Notes: generated by a model not told the origin, from the sequence alone. A DNA stretch of 64,000 nucleotides from Ceratodon purpureus (GCA_014871385.1 CM026422.1:26564151-26628150), one strand, 5' to 3'; positions 10,300 through 22,189 are shown, numbered from the stretch's first letter. A program made the numbers and translations.

Positions 10300-11156
10300 G
10301 CCCCACCGCCCAGACCAAATTTTGGACGGCGGACCCGTCCCTTTCTCCCCAGCCTGGGTTACGGTTTCTTGGATGTGACGGGCTCGGGTTCCTGAATGTC
10401 ATCCCCCTTTCATCACACTTGTGCTGCATTTGGAATTCCGCTCGTGGGTTTGGAAAACATGTAGTGCGCTGCGTCTTTAACTGTGCTACTACACCTCGGG
10501 CGGTGGCAAAGTTGATGGTGTGAAGCTAAGTGTCCTTCACATACTAATGTTTGGGGGGAGTCAATGGCGCAAGTTGTAGAGGTCTGAAGTTCTTCATAGT
10601 GACGGACTGGTATAAGAGAAACGGGGCGAGGGTTTAGCCATCGAAGGTGGGCGTCGAAACATTTGAGGGAGCGAATACTTCACAGAAACAAAGCGATGCT
10701 GGAGTAGGCCAGACTGGGCTACCTCATCAAATCCGGGTGCCTAATCAAAGGCTTGGAATTTCCCAACTTCAAAAATTTTAGGGTTTTCAGATTCGTTTTC
10801 TTGCTCATACAAAAATGCTCACATGTTGTTATCGGTTTGGGTTGAAGGTTTAAAGTTGTTTACTTCTCACATGCTTGCAGGTACTTTAGTAGCAAGTGTT
10901 GGGTCACTACTGGAATGTTTTAATTATCTTATGCTCTTCATTGCTCGAATCGATTAGAGTCGTATTTTATAGCCGTCTCTTGTTATTTGTTGGATTTGTT
11001 GGGTTTGGGGTGCTATGAGTGCGTGGTGGTGAGCTGAGGCTACTGCGACGGAAGTCAAGGAGGAAGTTTGAGGGTTTAGGGTTCTACTGGGCGAGCCTCA
11101 AGGCTGGTTGGATAAACAAAACAACACCAAAGACTGCCAAAATCTGGAAGAGGTCG
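10300..11156. other. Unassigned spacer
   Basis: No supported gene. Short ORFs lack recognisable domains or codon structure. It lies between the hAT terminus and the candidate left end of the decayed CACTA element. Confidence 0.4.
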
Positions 11157-11160
11157 CACT

Positions 11161-12184
11161 ACAAGGAAATTGCTGTTTCACGAAGTAAACGTCAAGAGAA
11201 AAATCTTCGTATCAACAGCAGACCTCGAAATGGGGTTCCACGGATTCGATTCAAGAAAGAGAGGGTTTCCATCAACTGAAATGTCTTGGACCCCACGAGT
11301 GAGGTTCGGTGCATCAAGGGGATGTCGACGTGTTTGTCTGATGTGGCAGCGACCGAGGTTCAGGGTTCAAATTCGTAGATTTCGTGGGTTAGATTTTGAG
11401 AGAATTATAAGGACATTGTCAAGCCATGTTTGCGGAGTGTAGATAATGTACCGAGGTACACCTTATGTAGATTCTCAAATGCAGGGCTTTCTGTGGCTAG
11501 ATTTCTCCATAAGACCAATACATGATCAAGTCACGTGTGCATTGCGTACATAATGAATTGGAATACAACCCACATAGATTACACATACAATGAATCTAAT
11601 TTTCCACATAAATGACACCTAGCTTCCTTTGTTCTCGAACTCCGAGTCAAGATTATTAAAATTACAATTCAAGACAAATTGAAACGTATGTACAATTCAT
11701 CAACAATCAGTATGAAACAGGAAACGAGAGTCTACGATTGGTGGAGGATAGGTACACTCAAGTAACATAAAAAACTTCGGTATTTGATAAAGTCGTTTCA
11801 AGATACCAAAATTACATGCGGACCACAAGTACTGTGGCCGGAAAATGACTGCATATGGAATTGAAAATGTCTGCGGCTTCAACATTCCGAAGTCACTGCA
11901 TACACCTATTCTATCAAGTGCCACAAGTACTTAGTTGCCTGAAGACACTGCTACCTATGAAAATTCTCCAAGACTCCTGCATCAACAAAAAAGGGAGCTA
12001 TGGATTGTAGGAACAGTCCTACAATGAAAGAAGCCTGCCGACTAATGCAGACACGCCGCCCATGTCCTGGTGCACAAGGTCATCCGTGGACTCTGTGCAC
12101 ACACTCCAACAACCTAGGAGCCTGAAAAACGACACGAAGTTCACGGACCAAATGATGAGATGAACCAAGAAGTCAGGGGTACCT
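11161..12184. other. Non-coding left arm of decayed CACTA
   Basis: No supported ORF on either strand. It fits a subterminal region. A duplicated-looking phrase CTCGAAATGG/GAGGTTC occurs but no clean array is visible. Confidence 0.35.
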
Positions 12185-12688
12185 CTATGCACGTGCAGAT
12201 TGTACGACCTAGATGTCGAAGCGTGGGCGGAGCTTCTGGCCTTCGTACACCTAAATTGGAGTGTTCCCCGGACCAGCTAGGCAATCCCGCAGGTGAGAGA
12301 GCTCCGCGGTGGTGAGCGCCGACAGAGGCAGGTCCCGAAAGCATGCGTCAGAGAAGGGGACAGCCATGGTCCAAGACGTGTTGAAATAGTTCCAGGAGTA
12401 GTTGAACTGTGCTTTCTCAAACTCGTCCTTGGTGACCCACGAGGAGTGATCCAGCTAGGCGTAATCAGACCTAGCGAGACGGATTGTGGAGTACTCCGCG
12501 CTGGCGTCAATTGTCTGCTTCCAGAGCTTACATACGGCTCTGGCTTTGTCAATGTCCGCAAACGTGCATATTGTCGGTGCTTTCCAGGAGGAGTTGGTGA
12601 GGTCCCACTCCCACGGGTCTGGGCCGCGAGCCACGTCATTCAGCAGAGACTATAGAACGCCGTGGCAAGCAATGACCTCAAACGACAT
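12185..12688 (-). pseudogene. CACTA accessory-protein pseudogene (homologue of 28239-28748)
   Basis: Read leftward from ATG at 12688, one continuous frame of 168 codons aligns end to end with the 170-codon accessory gene at 28239-28748. Shared blocks include CTF-D-AR, LRLAR-DYA, NTPI and G-KL, with the same RA-TAG end. Four internal in-frame stops interrupt it, all TAG, one replacing a tryptophan codon of the other copy. The frame shows no shift, so decay has been by substitution. Function unknown, but conservation in two separate CACTA elements argues it is a real component. Confidence 0.75.
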
Positions 12689-13515
12689 AGTGCAGAGTCA
12701 AATGGAGCAAACAAAACACAAAACTGAAGAGAGTAGGAGATGATCTAACGTCGACAAGGAGAAGCAAGATCAAAAGGCGAGGGAAACAAGTAAGCACTGT
12801 AAATGGTATAAGAGAAATGAGACGAATTAACAGGAGGTATATGTTGGAGTCCTGCAGGTGATCGGAGATATTCAGGAAGATGAAGCCTACAATTAGTCTG
12901 CCTATCCTCTAGATGCATCGACATAGAATAGGATTCATGATTGCAATTATTACCAATTTAGTCTTGGATGTCACGTACCTGCATGTGTGAAGGAGTATTT
13001 GATGAGCTCCCTCTTTGAGAGCCGAAAGACATGAGTGAAAATGTCATTTCGTGATTATGATGATTGGGAGATTGGATTCAGGTACAACGTCATTTAACCC
13101 TGCTGATACAGCACTGTATAACAGATTTCAAAAATAAAATTACATTTGAATTGGTCACTGATTGAGTAACATTCAAGATTAGTGATAGTAATGTCTTCCT
13201 ATGCGTGAAAATAGAATTTAGGCTGCATAAACATGAATGAAAAAACATGAATACTATAATATGCACGTCATCCACGAATAGAGTGCAGTTGAGAGGAGTT
13301 CTGGAAAAAATTAGTGGGAACATATGTAACATTAAGACATGAGTAGAGGGAGCTTACTTGTTCCAGCGGTGAATTGGTGGAGAACTACACTGATGAATCA
13401 GGAGCTGCATTCAGAAAAAGCGTCACGGAACTCTGTATGGGAGGGCAGTTTCCACTGAGCAGAATGCAACCCGATGATCTCTCAGACTGATGAGGTGTTG
13501 TTCGCTAGTTGCGAA
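12689..13515. other. CACTA remnant left of copia insertion
   Basis: No firm gene. It probably holds introns or degraded exons of the minus-strand accessory gene set. It ends in GCGAA (13511-13515), the left copy of the copia target duplication. Confidence 0.4.
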
Positions 13516-13800
13516 TGTTGAGGATCCTCGGCTTAAACTAAAGCAACAGATAAACTAAAAATTCGGAAGTGCAGTATATATATGCTAAGCATTGACTGCT
13601 CCACTATTACGATCCTTAATGCTACTTAGTTAGTGGAGTTGATGACCACTAACTAAATCGTAACCACATTCTACTTGTACCGCTGGTCAGCAGATACAAA
13701 GGCTAACTGGTACGTTTCCTGATATGGCTGCCGGTACAAGTACTGATAACGGCCAATAGCCATAATGGTTATTAGTGGAGCATCTTTGGTTGCTCCAACA
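13516..13800 (-). repeat. 3' LTR of copia element
   Basis: 285 bp, TGTTG...CAACA, identical by eye to 19298-19582. A TATATATA stretch at 13574-13582 is symmetric and could act as a TATA box in either direction, including toward the antisense ORF at 13850. Confidence 0.95.
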
Positions 13801-13815
13801 CTCCCCCTCGCTCCA
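13801..13815 (-). other. Polypurine tract
   Basis: On the minus strand GGAGCGAGGGGGAG lies directly before the 3' LTR. Such a purine tract primes plus-strand DNA synthesis in retroelements. Confidence 0.8.
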
Positions 13816-13849
13816 GAAGGTGTAATTTTTCGGAGCGTTCAGAGAGGCA

Positions 13850-14635
13850 ATGCCAAAGATGTCGATTCCTCAGGGACTTTCGATCGAAGCCCTCAATGCA
13901 TTCGTTGTTGATATGTCGATCTGGCAGACTTTTCTTTTTAGTCTTTGGGTCTTGAATGTGCTTGTACAGAAGTTTGCTGCAGCCGTTTATCTACCACTCT
14001 GGCTATGGTTCTTGGACTCCTTGACTTGCGCTGAAGTGGAGACCGGTGGAGAATCTTCAGTTGATAATGATAGCTTGCATTCTTCCATAGAGGAGGTTGA
14101 GGAGGAACATGCAGGTGACGACTTGGATTCGAGCAATCTCATTCCTGCTTTGCCTGACCAAGTTGTCAGGGAGAGGGTTTGGCCCGTACTCATGAGATCT
14201 CCTTCGGCTACACAACTCTTCCGTCTGCGATGTGTCAGTAGACATTGGAGCAAGTTTGTTGACACTACACTCGAGTGGAATGCCTTAGGTTTTATCATGC
14301 TGGATATGACCATTAGTGGAAAAATAGTGACACGTAGTGATTTGGGTCGGTTAGCTGCTTCTCAGCTTTCAAGGTTAGAAGCAACAAGCTGTCCGTTTCT
14401 TCTGTCTGAGGACATGAGCAAAATTGTAACTCACAGTTATCTAGACCAGTTGGTGACTGCTGAGTGTTTAAAGCTGGAGGTTTCTAATTATCAGTTCTTA
14501 TTATCGGAGGATATGAGAGAGGTAGAGGAGAGGGTTAGGTATTCTAGACTGCGACTGAGTGCTGCTCCTTTCTACGTTTCTGTCGAAGGATGCCCTCCTG
14601 ATGCGGAAGAGGGGGCTGGGTACTATGATCTGTGA
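13850..14635 (+). CDS. F-box-like ORF antisense to the copia genome
   Basis: An intact 261-residue ORF begins 50 bp inside the 3' LTR and runs opposite to gag-pol, stopping 25 bp before the pol stop. Residues ~15-55 form hydrophobic, possibly membrane-spanning segments. An acidic linker follows. Residues ~100-145 (LPDQVV, then LFRLRCVSRHW) match the F-box-like pattern of a leucine-proline start and V-S-x-x-W. After this a ~33-residue block with FLLSEDM is tandemly duplicated. F-boxes bind SKP1 in SCF ubiquitin ligases; that role here is inference. It is not part of canonical copia coding capacity, so it may be a captured gene. The LTR could drive it in the antisense direction. Confidence 0.6.
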   Translation: MPKMSIPQGLSIEALNAFVVDMSIWQTFLFSLWVLNVLVQKFAAAVYLPLWLWFLDSLTCAEVETGGESSVDNDSLHSSIEEVEEEHAGDDLDSSNLIPALPDQVVRERVWPVLMRSPSATQLFRLRCVSRHWSKFVDTTLEWNALGFIMLDMTISGKIVTRSDLGRLAASQLSRLEATSCPFLLSEDMSKIVTHSYLDQLVTAECLKLEVSNYQFLLSEDMREVEERVRYSRLRLSAAPFYVSVEGCPPDAEEGAGYYDL

Positions 14636-14660
14636 AGTTCGTTCCTATCAATAAATTAAG

Positions 14661-17600
14661 CTATGAGCTGCTTTGGATCAAACTGCTTGACTTTTCTGTG
14701 CCGACTTTGACCAGGCCTAGTTGGTCTCGGATTCTTTCAAAAGCTGTCCTCCCTAACGCCTTTGTGAATATATCTGCTACTTGTTCTCCTGTGGGGACGT
14801 ATTCTAGATTGACCTCTCCTGATAGTATTTTCTCCCTGATAAAATGATGCCTCACTTCTACATGTTTAGTTCTTCCATGATAGACTGGGTTATGGGCCAG
14901 ATTCAGACTTCCCTGATTATCACCATGAATGGTTGTTGGACACCTCAAATCTTGTAGTTTCAATTCTCCAAAGAGTCGTCTTAACCATACAGCTTCTTTC
15001 GTTCCTTCTGTGATAGCCATATATTCGGCTTCTGTTGATGACAACGCAACTGTGGGCTGCTTTTTACTATTCCAGGTGATAGGTGTACTTCCTAGAAAAA
15101 ATACAAAGCCGGTAGTGGACTTACGATCATGAATGTCGCCGGCCCAGTCAGCGTCAGTGAAGCCACAGATATTATCTCCCTCCCCGCGCTTGTATAACAG
15201 GCCGAATTCGGTGGTGCCTTTGAGGTACCGATAGATATGCTTCACAGCTTGAAGATGGGGTTCCTGGGGAGAGCACATGAAGCGACTCACAATGCTTACA
15301 GCGAAGGAAATATCAGGGCGAGTGTGGGTCAGAAAGATCAATTTTCCGACCATCCTCTGATATAGAGTTGGATCGGTGAGCGGTGCCGACATATCAGGCT
15401 CGAGTTTGAGCTTGTCTACCATGGGTGTGTGGACTGGTCGACAGTCAGCTAGGCCGAACTCAGACAGAAGCTCGCGGACGTACTGCCGTTGGGTTACCAG
15501 GATGCCCAAGGCGGTGAACTGGAATTCAAGGCCGAGGGAATATGAGAGCAGACCTAGGTCACTCATTTCGAACTCAGACTGAATGGCTTGTCGGATGCTC
15601 TGAATATGAGCATCGTTGTCACCTGTAATGTAGACGTCATCGACGTAGAGAATGAGGAGCGTCAGTTTCCCTTGATCTTCAAAGTAGTATAGATTGTAGT
15701 CAGCGTGGATTTGTGGAGACCCTGGCTGATCAGATAGCCGTCGACTTTACTGTACCAGGCACGAGGTGCTTGTTTCAAGCCGTAAAGTGCTTTCTTCAAC
15801 TTGCAGGCGTAGCTGGCCTGTGAAGAGCTTTCAAAACCGGGCGGAGGGGTAACATAAATGTCCTCTTCAATCACCCCGTTTAGAAACGCAGTCTTGACGT
15901 CTAAATGATAGATATTCCAGCCTCGGTGACCAGCGAGAGCAACGATGCTACGCAAGGTGTTCCACTTGACCACAGGTGCAAACGTTTCGGTGTAGTCGGT
16001 GCCAGCCTTTTGTTGAAACCCTTTAGCAACAAGTCGTGCCTTGAGTTTTGCAATGGAGCCATCAGCATTGGTCTTAACTCTAAAAACCCATTTTGTGGAG
16101 ATAGCTTTTCGGCCAGCAGGTAGCGGGACTAATTCCCAGGTATCGTTTTTGTATATTGAGTCCAACTCATTTTCCATAGCGGCACACCATCCGGGATGGT
16201 GAAGTGCGGCTTCGACACTGGTCGGAAGTGGTACTGGTGACTCCAGGTCTGCAGCATTCAAGTGGTAATCGGCCAGCTTCGAAGGCGCCTTGCTAACTCG
16301 TCCGCTTCGGGTGGTAAGATGATGGGAAGCAGGGGAAGCTGAGGCGGTAGCAGGGGAAGAGCGACGGTGATAAGTGTGAAGTGGGGCTTGGGCTAGGCTG
16401 GAACGGTCGGGATTCAAGGGAGGCTGAACAGAAAAATCAGAAATTGGAAACTGCAGAGGTGCTGCGGGAGCCTCCGGTTGCAGCCGAGAGGAGCTCTGAG
16501 ATGGTAATGCTGAGGAGTGAAAGGGATCAGGGGTCTGATCTTCCAGGGGTGAAACGGGGTTATGAGTGATCTTTGGGACCTGTGCAGCAGGGGAGGAGGT
16601 TGGAATCTCGGATGGTTTGCACAAGGCAGAAGTTGGGACAGAAGGGCCATTCGGACTAATAGAAGGAGATGTGATAGGTTCACTGAGATCCAGAGGCCAG
16701 TCCTCGAGAGGAACTGTCTGCAGGTGAGGAGCAGGTTGGCTAGAAGAAAATGGAAAGGAGGTTTCATCAAATTCTACATCTTTCGAAATGATGATTTTTC
16801 GTGTGGATCTATGGTAGTTTCTGAAGCCACGGGAGTTAGAGTCGTATCCTAGGAACACGCACTCACGTGAACGTGGAGCCCATTTCTTGCGAGCAGGGTC
16901 TGTATCTAACACAAAGGTGCGGCAGCCAAATACTCGGAGGTGACTAACAGAGGGCTGCAGACCTGTGAGCTTCTGATAGGGCGTGTCACCAGCGTTTGCT
17001 CTCGTGGACGTCCGGTTAATGAGATAATTAGCTGTAGAAACAGCCTCTGTCCAGAGGTGAGCAGGTGTGTGGCTTTCGTAAGCCATGCTTCTGGCTTTTT
17101 CTAGCAAGCTTCGGTTCTTACTCTCTGCTACCCCATTCTGATGGGGAGTATGACTTTGAGTATACTGCCGTAGGATGCCATGGTTGTCACAGAATTTTTG
17201 AAAGGCATGAGAGGTGTACTCCCCTCCCCGATCAGAGCGGATTGCTTTGATCTTGAGATCCCCTTGCACTTCTATCATTGTTCTAAATTTCTGAAAATGA
17301 GATAATGTTTCATCTTTGCTTTTCAAGAAATAAAGCCAGGTGAATCTACTGTAATCATCGGTAATGGTAAGCACATACCTAGAACCGGAAAGGGATTTCT
17401 TGGACAGTGGTCCACACAAATCTGTATGAATGAGCTCGAGGGGTCGTGTCGTCCTGTTGTCCTGTGTTTCGAGCGATATGGAGCGCCTTGGTCGCTGGTC
17501 ATGAGACTTGCGTGGAATACGCTGTCGATGTTGTTTGCCGGTGCGGCAGCTTACGCAGAAGTGTTGTGGAACAATGAGCGGAGGCAGACCACCTGCTTTG

Positions 17601-19117
17601 CTTTGCCGAGCCATAAAAACAAGGGTCTTATAGCTTGCATGGCCAAATCGTTGATGCCAGAGTATAGCAACTCGCTCGGTGCTGTCAATGGATACACTGT
17701 TCACCGAGAGTTGTGGAGAATGGAACTTGTAGAGTCCGTTGCGTTTGTCACGCTTCCCAGTGGTTACCACATGGTGCTGATCAGGGGAAGGAAAGTTCTT
17801 GAGAACCCAGACTTTCCCAGAATCAAAAAGTAACTTGAATTTTTCTCTCCCATCAGTCATGGTTCCGACTGAAAGCAGGTTCTTGGTAACGCCTGGCACA
17901 TAGAGAACATCATGGAATTTTATTTCTCCAAGGGTAGTGGGAATTTCCACTGATCCCTTTCCTGTGACAGTGAGCTTTTCTCCACCGGCTGTGCAGATTT
18001 TTGAGCGACTTCCTGTCCCTAAGTTGGACAAGAGGTGCTTGTGGCCAGTTACATGCCGTGAAGCACCGCTATCTATGTACCAATCTTCCTCCACATTGCT
18101 ATCTGCTAGGTGAAGTTCAGTCACATTTACAGCGAGCTCTGGCTCTTCTACTACCTCGGGAAAATCGTCATCAGAGTCGCTATCGAAATTATCGATGAGG
18201 TTCACCGAAGGCTTCTCGTTCCTGCTTGCTCTGCGTCGCTTGAGTTCGGCTGCCAAATCGGGACAGTTACGCATCCAATGATCCTTCTTGCCACAATAGT
18301 GGCATTCACCAGCAGCCTTCTTTCCCTTGTGTCGGCCTTCTTCGCCACCAACATTTGGTTTCCGACTCATGAATCTCCCGGTTGTCTTGGTCAGCAGTGC
18401 TTCCCCGTCTCCACGTTTGGTGCTCTTGAGTTCACGTCGGATCTCGTCCTGCATCAGTGTGACCGTGAGTTCTTCGACAGTTGGAAGGGCTGGTCTGTAC
18501 ATGATGGTGTTAATGAGGCCTTCAAAGCTGTCAGGTAGCGCCATGAGCACGTATTCGACGAGTTCTGGTTCTGCAACTACTTCGCCTGCACATGCAAGTT
18601 CGTTAACTAGCTCTTTGACTTGCTGTAAGAAAAGAGTCATTGACACACCTTCATCTAGCTTAAGATTAGCAAGCTTTCGTCTAAGCATCAGCTTTCGAGA
18701 GTTGGTGGTGTTGGAATATAGGTTTTTCAGAACCTTCCAGCACACATCAGGTTCCGTAATATTGACAATATAAGGTATAACATTGTCCCTAACCGACAAG
18801 GCTATCATGGTCAAAGCCCTTTTTTTCTGAGTATCGATATCAACGGGAGCTACGGCCCCAGCAGAGGAAGCGACAGTCCCGGCAGCGGGAGCTACTACAG
18901 TTCCCGCGGGATTTGCAGTTCCAGTAGTGGAAGCGATGGTCCCAGCAGCGGGAGCTACTGCAGTTCCGGTGGGATTTGTAGTCCCAGCAGGTGGTTCTAC
19001 CAATTTCCAGACATCATCCCTGATCATTATGTTCCTCATCTTGAAGCTCCAAACACTATAGTTTGAACTGCCTTCAAGTTTGGAACCATCTCCTATCAGG
19101 CTGTCTCTAGATGTCAT
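14661..19117 (-). pseudogene. gag-pol: copia gag-pol polyprotein, one frameshift in RT
   Basis: ATG at 19117. Domains in order: gag N-terminus, a proline/alanine/threonine-rich repeat, CCHC knuckle CHYCGKKDHWMRNC (~residue 270), protease DSGA (~348), GAG-pre-integrase GHASYKTL, integrase HTDLCGP to RSDRGGEY (~564-630), RT with HLDVKTAF (~1070) and YVDD (15635-15646), then RNase H with SSTEAEY and HGDNQ to 14661. The order integrase before RT defines Ty1/copia. Frame is lost by one base between about 15697 and 15720 and regained in another frame that includes YVDD. Otherwise the ~1480-codon frame is intact, which fits the identical LTRs. Confidence 0.93.
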
Positions 19118-19281
19118 TTTGGAAGTTAGGTATCTGTCACCTTCTACAGTGATGCTGTTGCTACTAGTTTCTGACGGTAGTCCTAAACGAAGGTGACGCA
19201 GTTGGCTCTATCCTCAAAGTAAAACTACTAAGTTGACACAACTAGCTCTATCCTTCACAGTAAGGTGCCTACCCTGATAAG

Positions 19282-19297
19282 CCTCGCTCTGATACCA
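19282..19297 (-). other. tRNA-iMet primer-binding site
   Basis: On the minus strand TGGTATCAGAGCGAGG directly follows the 5' LTR. TGGTATCAGAGC complements the 3' end of plant initiator methionine tRNA and is the usual copia primer site. Confidence 0.92.
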
Positions 19298-19582
19298 TGT
19301 TGAGGATCCTCGGCTTAAACTAAAGCAACAGATAAACTAAAAATTCGGAAGTGCAGTATATATATGCTAAGCATTGACTGCTCCACTATTACGATCCTTA
19401 ATGCTACTTAGTTAGTGGAGTTGATGACCACTAACTAAATCGTAACCACATTCTACTTGTACCGCTGGTCAGCAGATACAAAGGCTAACTGGTACGTTTC
19501 CTGATATGGCTGCCGGTACAAGTACTGATAACGGCCAATAGCCATAATGGTTATTAGTGGAGCATCTTTGGTTGCTCCAACA
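19298..19582 (-). repeat. 5' LTR of copia element
   Basis: 285 bp, identical by eye to 13516-13800; drives the minus-strand gag-pol. The right target duplication GCGAA follows at 19583-19587. Confidence 0.95.
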
Positions 19583-20783
19583 GCGAATAAGGAATTAAAC
19601 TGATATATATGGAAGATATAAATATATGGAAAATACCAAGACGAAGATGTGATTATTAATGCGTCTATGGTACATTTGGGGGACTATACAGCTGGAGTTA
19701 GATTTCTGTCTTGAATCCACTTAACCACACACTCAAAAAAATCTTAATAATCACAGTGGTGTGCTGAAGATACCTGTTCCGATGCATCTCTTAATTATCG
19801 TATTGCTGCATCATACAAACCCACTCCATTGCGTGTTCCAAACATAGATGCCTGCAATTGTGCCTACGATTCTCAGGGTGAGTCAGCAAATGAGGGGATT
19901 CATGGAAAATAAAATTAAGAAAAAATAGGGGTGCAATTCACTAAGAAACAAATACATAGTTATCAACACAAGTCGGACTTGAGGATAGGGGCTACTGGAA
20001 ACAACAGTACACGATAACCGAATCGTTGTGAGAGTTAAGAGAAACGTGAAAAAAGTCATATACCATAAATAATCATAAAATTAAGTAACTGATCAACTGT
20101 ATGAAAACATGGAGAAAAAGAGAATGCGGGTGCTTCTCATGCAGATCAAGCCGTAAGGTGTGGGCATACAGTTTGGAAATTTCAATAGCTAGCAAAACAT
20201 CCGAAGCAAATTTTCTCATGATGTTTAAAACAATATCATGCCCATAAAGATCAAAGTTCGCAACCGGAGCTCATTAGGACATAAAGTGAATCACAGTGCA
20301 TGGTCAAATAACTCGATTCCCATAGATAGATAGAAACACCAACCCTGTAGAAGGGCCGGCGTGAATGAAGTGTCCGTTCGTAATGTCAATGACCCGGTGC
20401 CCACAGGACAGAGGGACTCGATTCCCATACTAGATCATGGATCGCATAGGAGAGGGCAACTTCGGCCATTAGAAATAACTAGGCAAAAAAATCCACATCG
20501 GACTGCTTCATGTTCCACTGGGTGGAAGTACACTAGAGGTAGTGCAGTTTGGGCAAAACTCCACTGTACCATTGGGACCTTTTAGTACTGAAGTGTACAA
20601 TAAGTACTCTGCCTTACTCAATCTGAGCCGTTGAAATTCCTTGCAAGAAGCAGGGTTAGGCGATTGGAATCAACCAATCAGGATAGTCTATTCCGACAGT
20701 AGGGATTCGCTTTGATTTAGATCTATATGGGCCAGCGCATCTCGCCATAACATGTGGCGGAATTCAAATACATGGAGTGGCGG
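19583..20783. other. CACTA remnant right of copia
   Basis: No supported gene. CACTAGAGGTAGTG at about 20532 is a short inverted repeat of CACTA-like ends but has no partner that I can recognise. Confidence 0.4.
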
Positions 20784-21041
20784 CAGGGTTGTTCATCGGA
20801 CATAACGACCGGACCATCCGTCCGGTCCTCTCGTCCGTCCGTTAAGGGTCATGTCCGGTCTATAAGAGAATATTTGAGCATATTCAAGAATATTCGAGCA
20901 TATTCGAGCATATTCGAGTATATTTGAGAAAAAATTAGGAATATTCATAGAATATGTCCGATTTTCACCCCGGATCGACCAGTCCGTCCGTCCGTCCGTG
21001 TCCGGAAATTTTGCCCATGTCCGTCCGTTATGACAACCCTG
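20784..21041. mobile_element. 258-bp non-autonomous hAT element (MITE)
   Basis: Starts CAGGGTTGTTCATCGGACAT and ends ATGACAACCCTG, giving terminal inverted repeats rich in GTCCGTCCG. TGGCGG flanks it at 20778-20783 and 21042-21047 (7 bp if one G is shared), a target duplication. Its left end matches the right end of the hAT-like unit (10233-10299). The centre holds tandem GAGCATATTC units (~20873-20930). Probably mobilised by the transposase type encoded at 5889-9563. Confidence 0.85.
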
Positions 21042-21047
21042 TGGCGG

Positions 21048-22189
21048 AAGTTGATGTCCAGCCTCAGTGGCAGGATCTGCGATTCATTGAAGCACTTAGC
21101 ATCCTAGCCTTTCCAGACAGGGTTTCCAAGATTGGTCATTTGATTACAATTATCCTTCTAATGTGCAATCATCCTGCTCTTGAAAATTGTATATTTGTTA
21201 AAGGTCTCAAAGTTATGGACTTGTCTCCACTTCAGGTTTTTTTTAGATGAACTTGGGATGAAGTCTAGTTCAGTCAAGTGATTGGTTGTTTGAAGCATTC
21301 CAAAATATCATGCAAGCTTTTGAAATTAAATTATAGCATGGCTCTAATAAGATTTTCTTTTTAATACGTTGTTATAAAAAAAATTAAATTGAAAACCATG
21401 AGTATCGATTATTTATACACTTGTTTTTTTGGAATTGTATATGGTTCGTGATTTTGTATCTTGAAAATAAACCTCCGTACTTTGAATTGATAGTTCTTCC
21501 TAGAATTCATCATTTTATAAAAGAGAACATGAGAAGTTGAGCTATTAGCATGGTGGGAAAAGGAGAATGCAAGAAAATACTCTATATAGCATGTTTTTTT
21601 TTTGGTTTTTTTTTTGGTTTTTTTTTTTTTTTGTGTATAGCCTTTTGAAGTTGTTTTAATAATAATGTAAAAATTAAAATTAAAATATGGACATCATTTC
21701 CTCCCCCCCCTAACATAACATTTTAAATATTAAGATTAAAGAAGGAAAAAATTGAAAAGAAAAAAAAATAGAAGAGGGAAATAAAAATAATGAAAGAATA
21801 AATAAAATAGAAACAGATATGAAATACGGTAATAAAAGATTCGTGAGGAAAAATAAGTAAAATTAAAAAAAAATAGAAGAAAAAAATAACAATAATAGAA
21901 GGACTAAGGAAGAGACTAATATGAAATATGGTTATAAAAGAACAAAAAGGAAAAAATTTAAAAGAGAAGAAAAAATAAAATAAAATAGAAGGGAGAGAAA
22001 AAGGTTGCGAATATGAAATACTGTACTATAAGAGGGAATGAAAATAAATAAAAGTAGGACACTAAAAGAGGTATGCTATATTTAACTATTTCTGGACTGT
22101 CCAGAGTCCAGAATTAAGTAATCACCCGATAATAGACCTGATAAATTTAGAGCATTGGCGTAACAATGTATGGGAAGAACCGTCGTGGA
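21048..22189. other. AT-rich non-coding segment
   Basis: Long A- and T-rich low-complexity tracts, poly-T near 21594-21633 and purine-rich AAAATAGAAG-like repeats near 21720-22010. No gene found. Confidence 0.5.

Larger units (their letters stand above)
13516..19582 (-). mobile_element. Ty1/copia LTR retrotransposon, young insertion
   Basis: Two 285-bp LTRs (13516-13800, 19298-19582) read as identical, begin TG and end CA, and are flanked by GCGAA at 13511-13515 and 19583-19587. The element is read on the minus strand: primer-binding site at 19282-19297, gag-pol at 19117-14661, polypurine tract at 13801-13815. Identical LTRs mean recent insertion. It carries an extra ORF on the opposite strand at 13850-14635. 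The pol frame has one shift near 15700, so this copy may be non-autonomous unless the shift is a sequencing error. Confidence 0.96.

Noticed and set aside
10905-10920. CACTACTGGAATGTTTT as a CACTA end
   Set aside because: No matching inverted partner or target duplication found; 11157 is the better candidate.
12293-12655. 120-codon plus-strand ORF and a 120-codon minus ORF in another frame
   Set aside because: Shadows of the accessory pseudogene, whose real frame aligns with 28239-28748.
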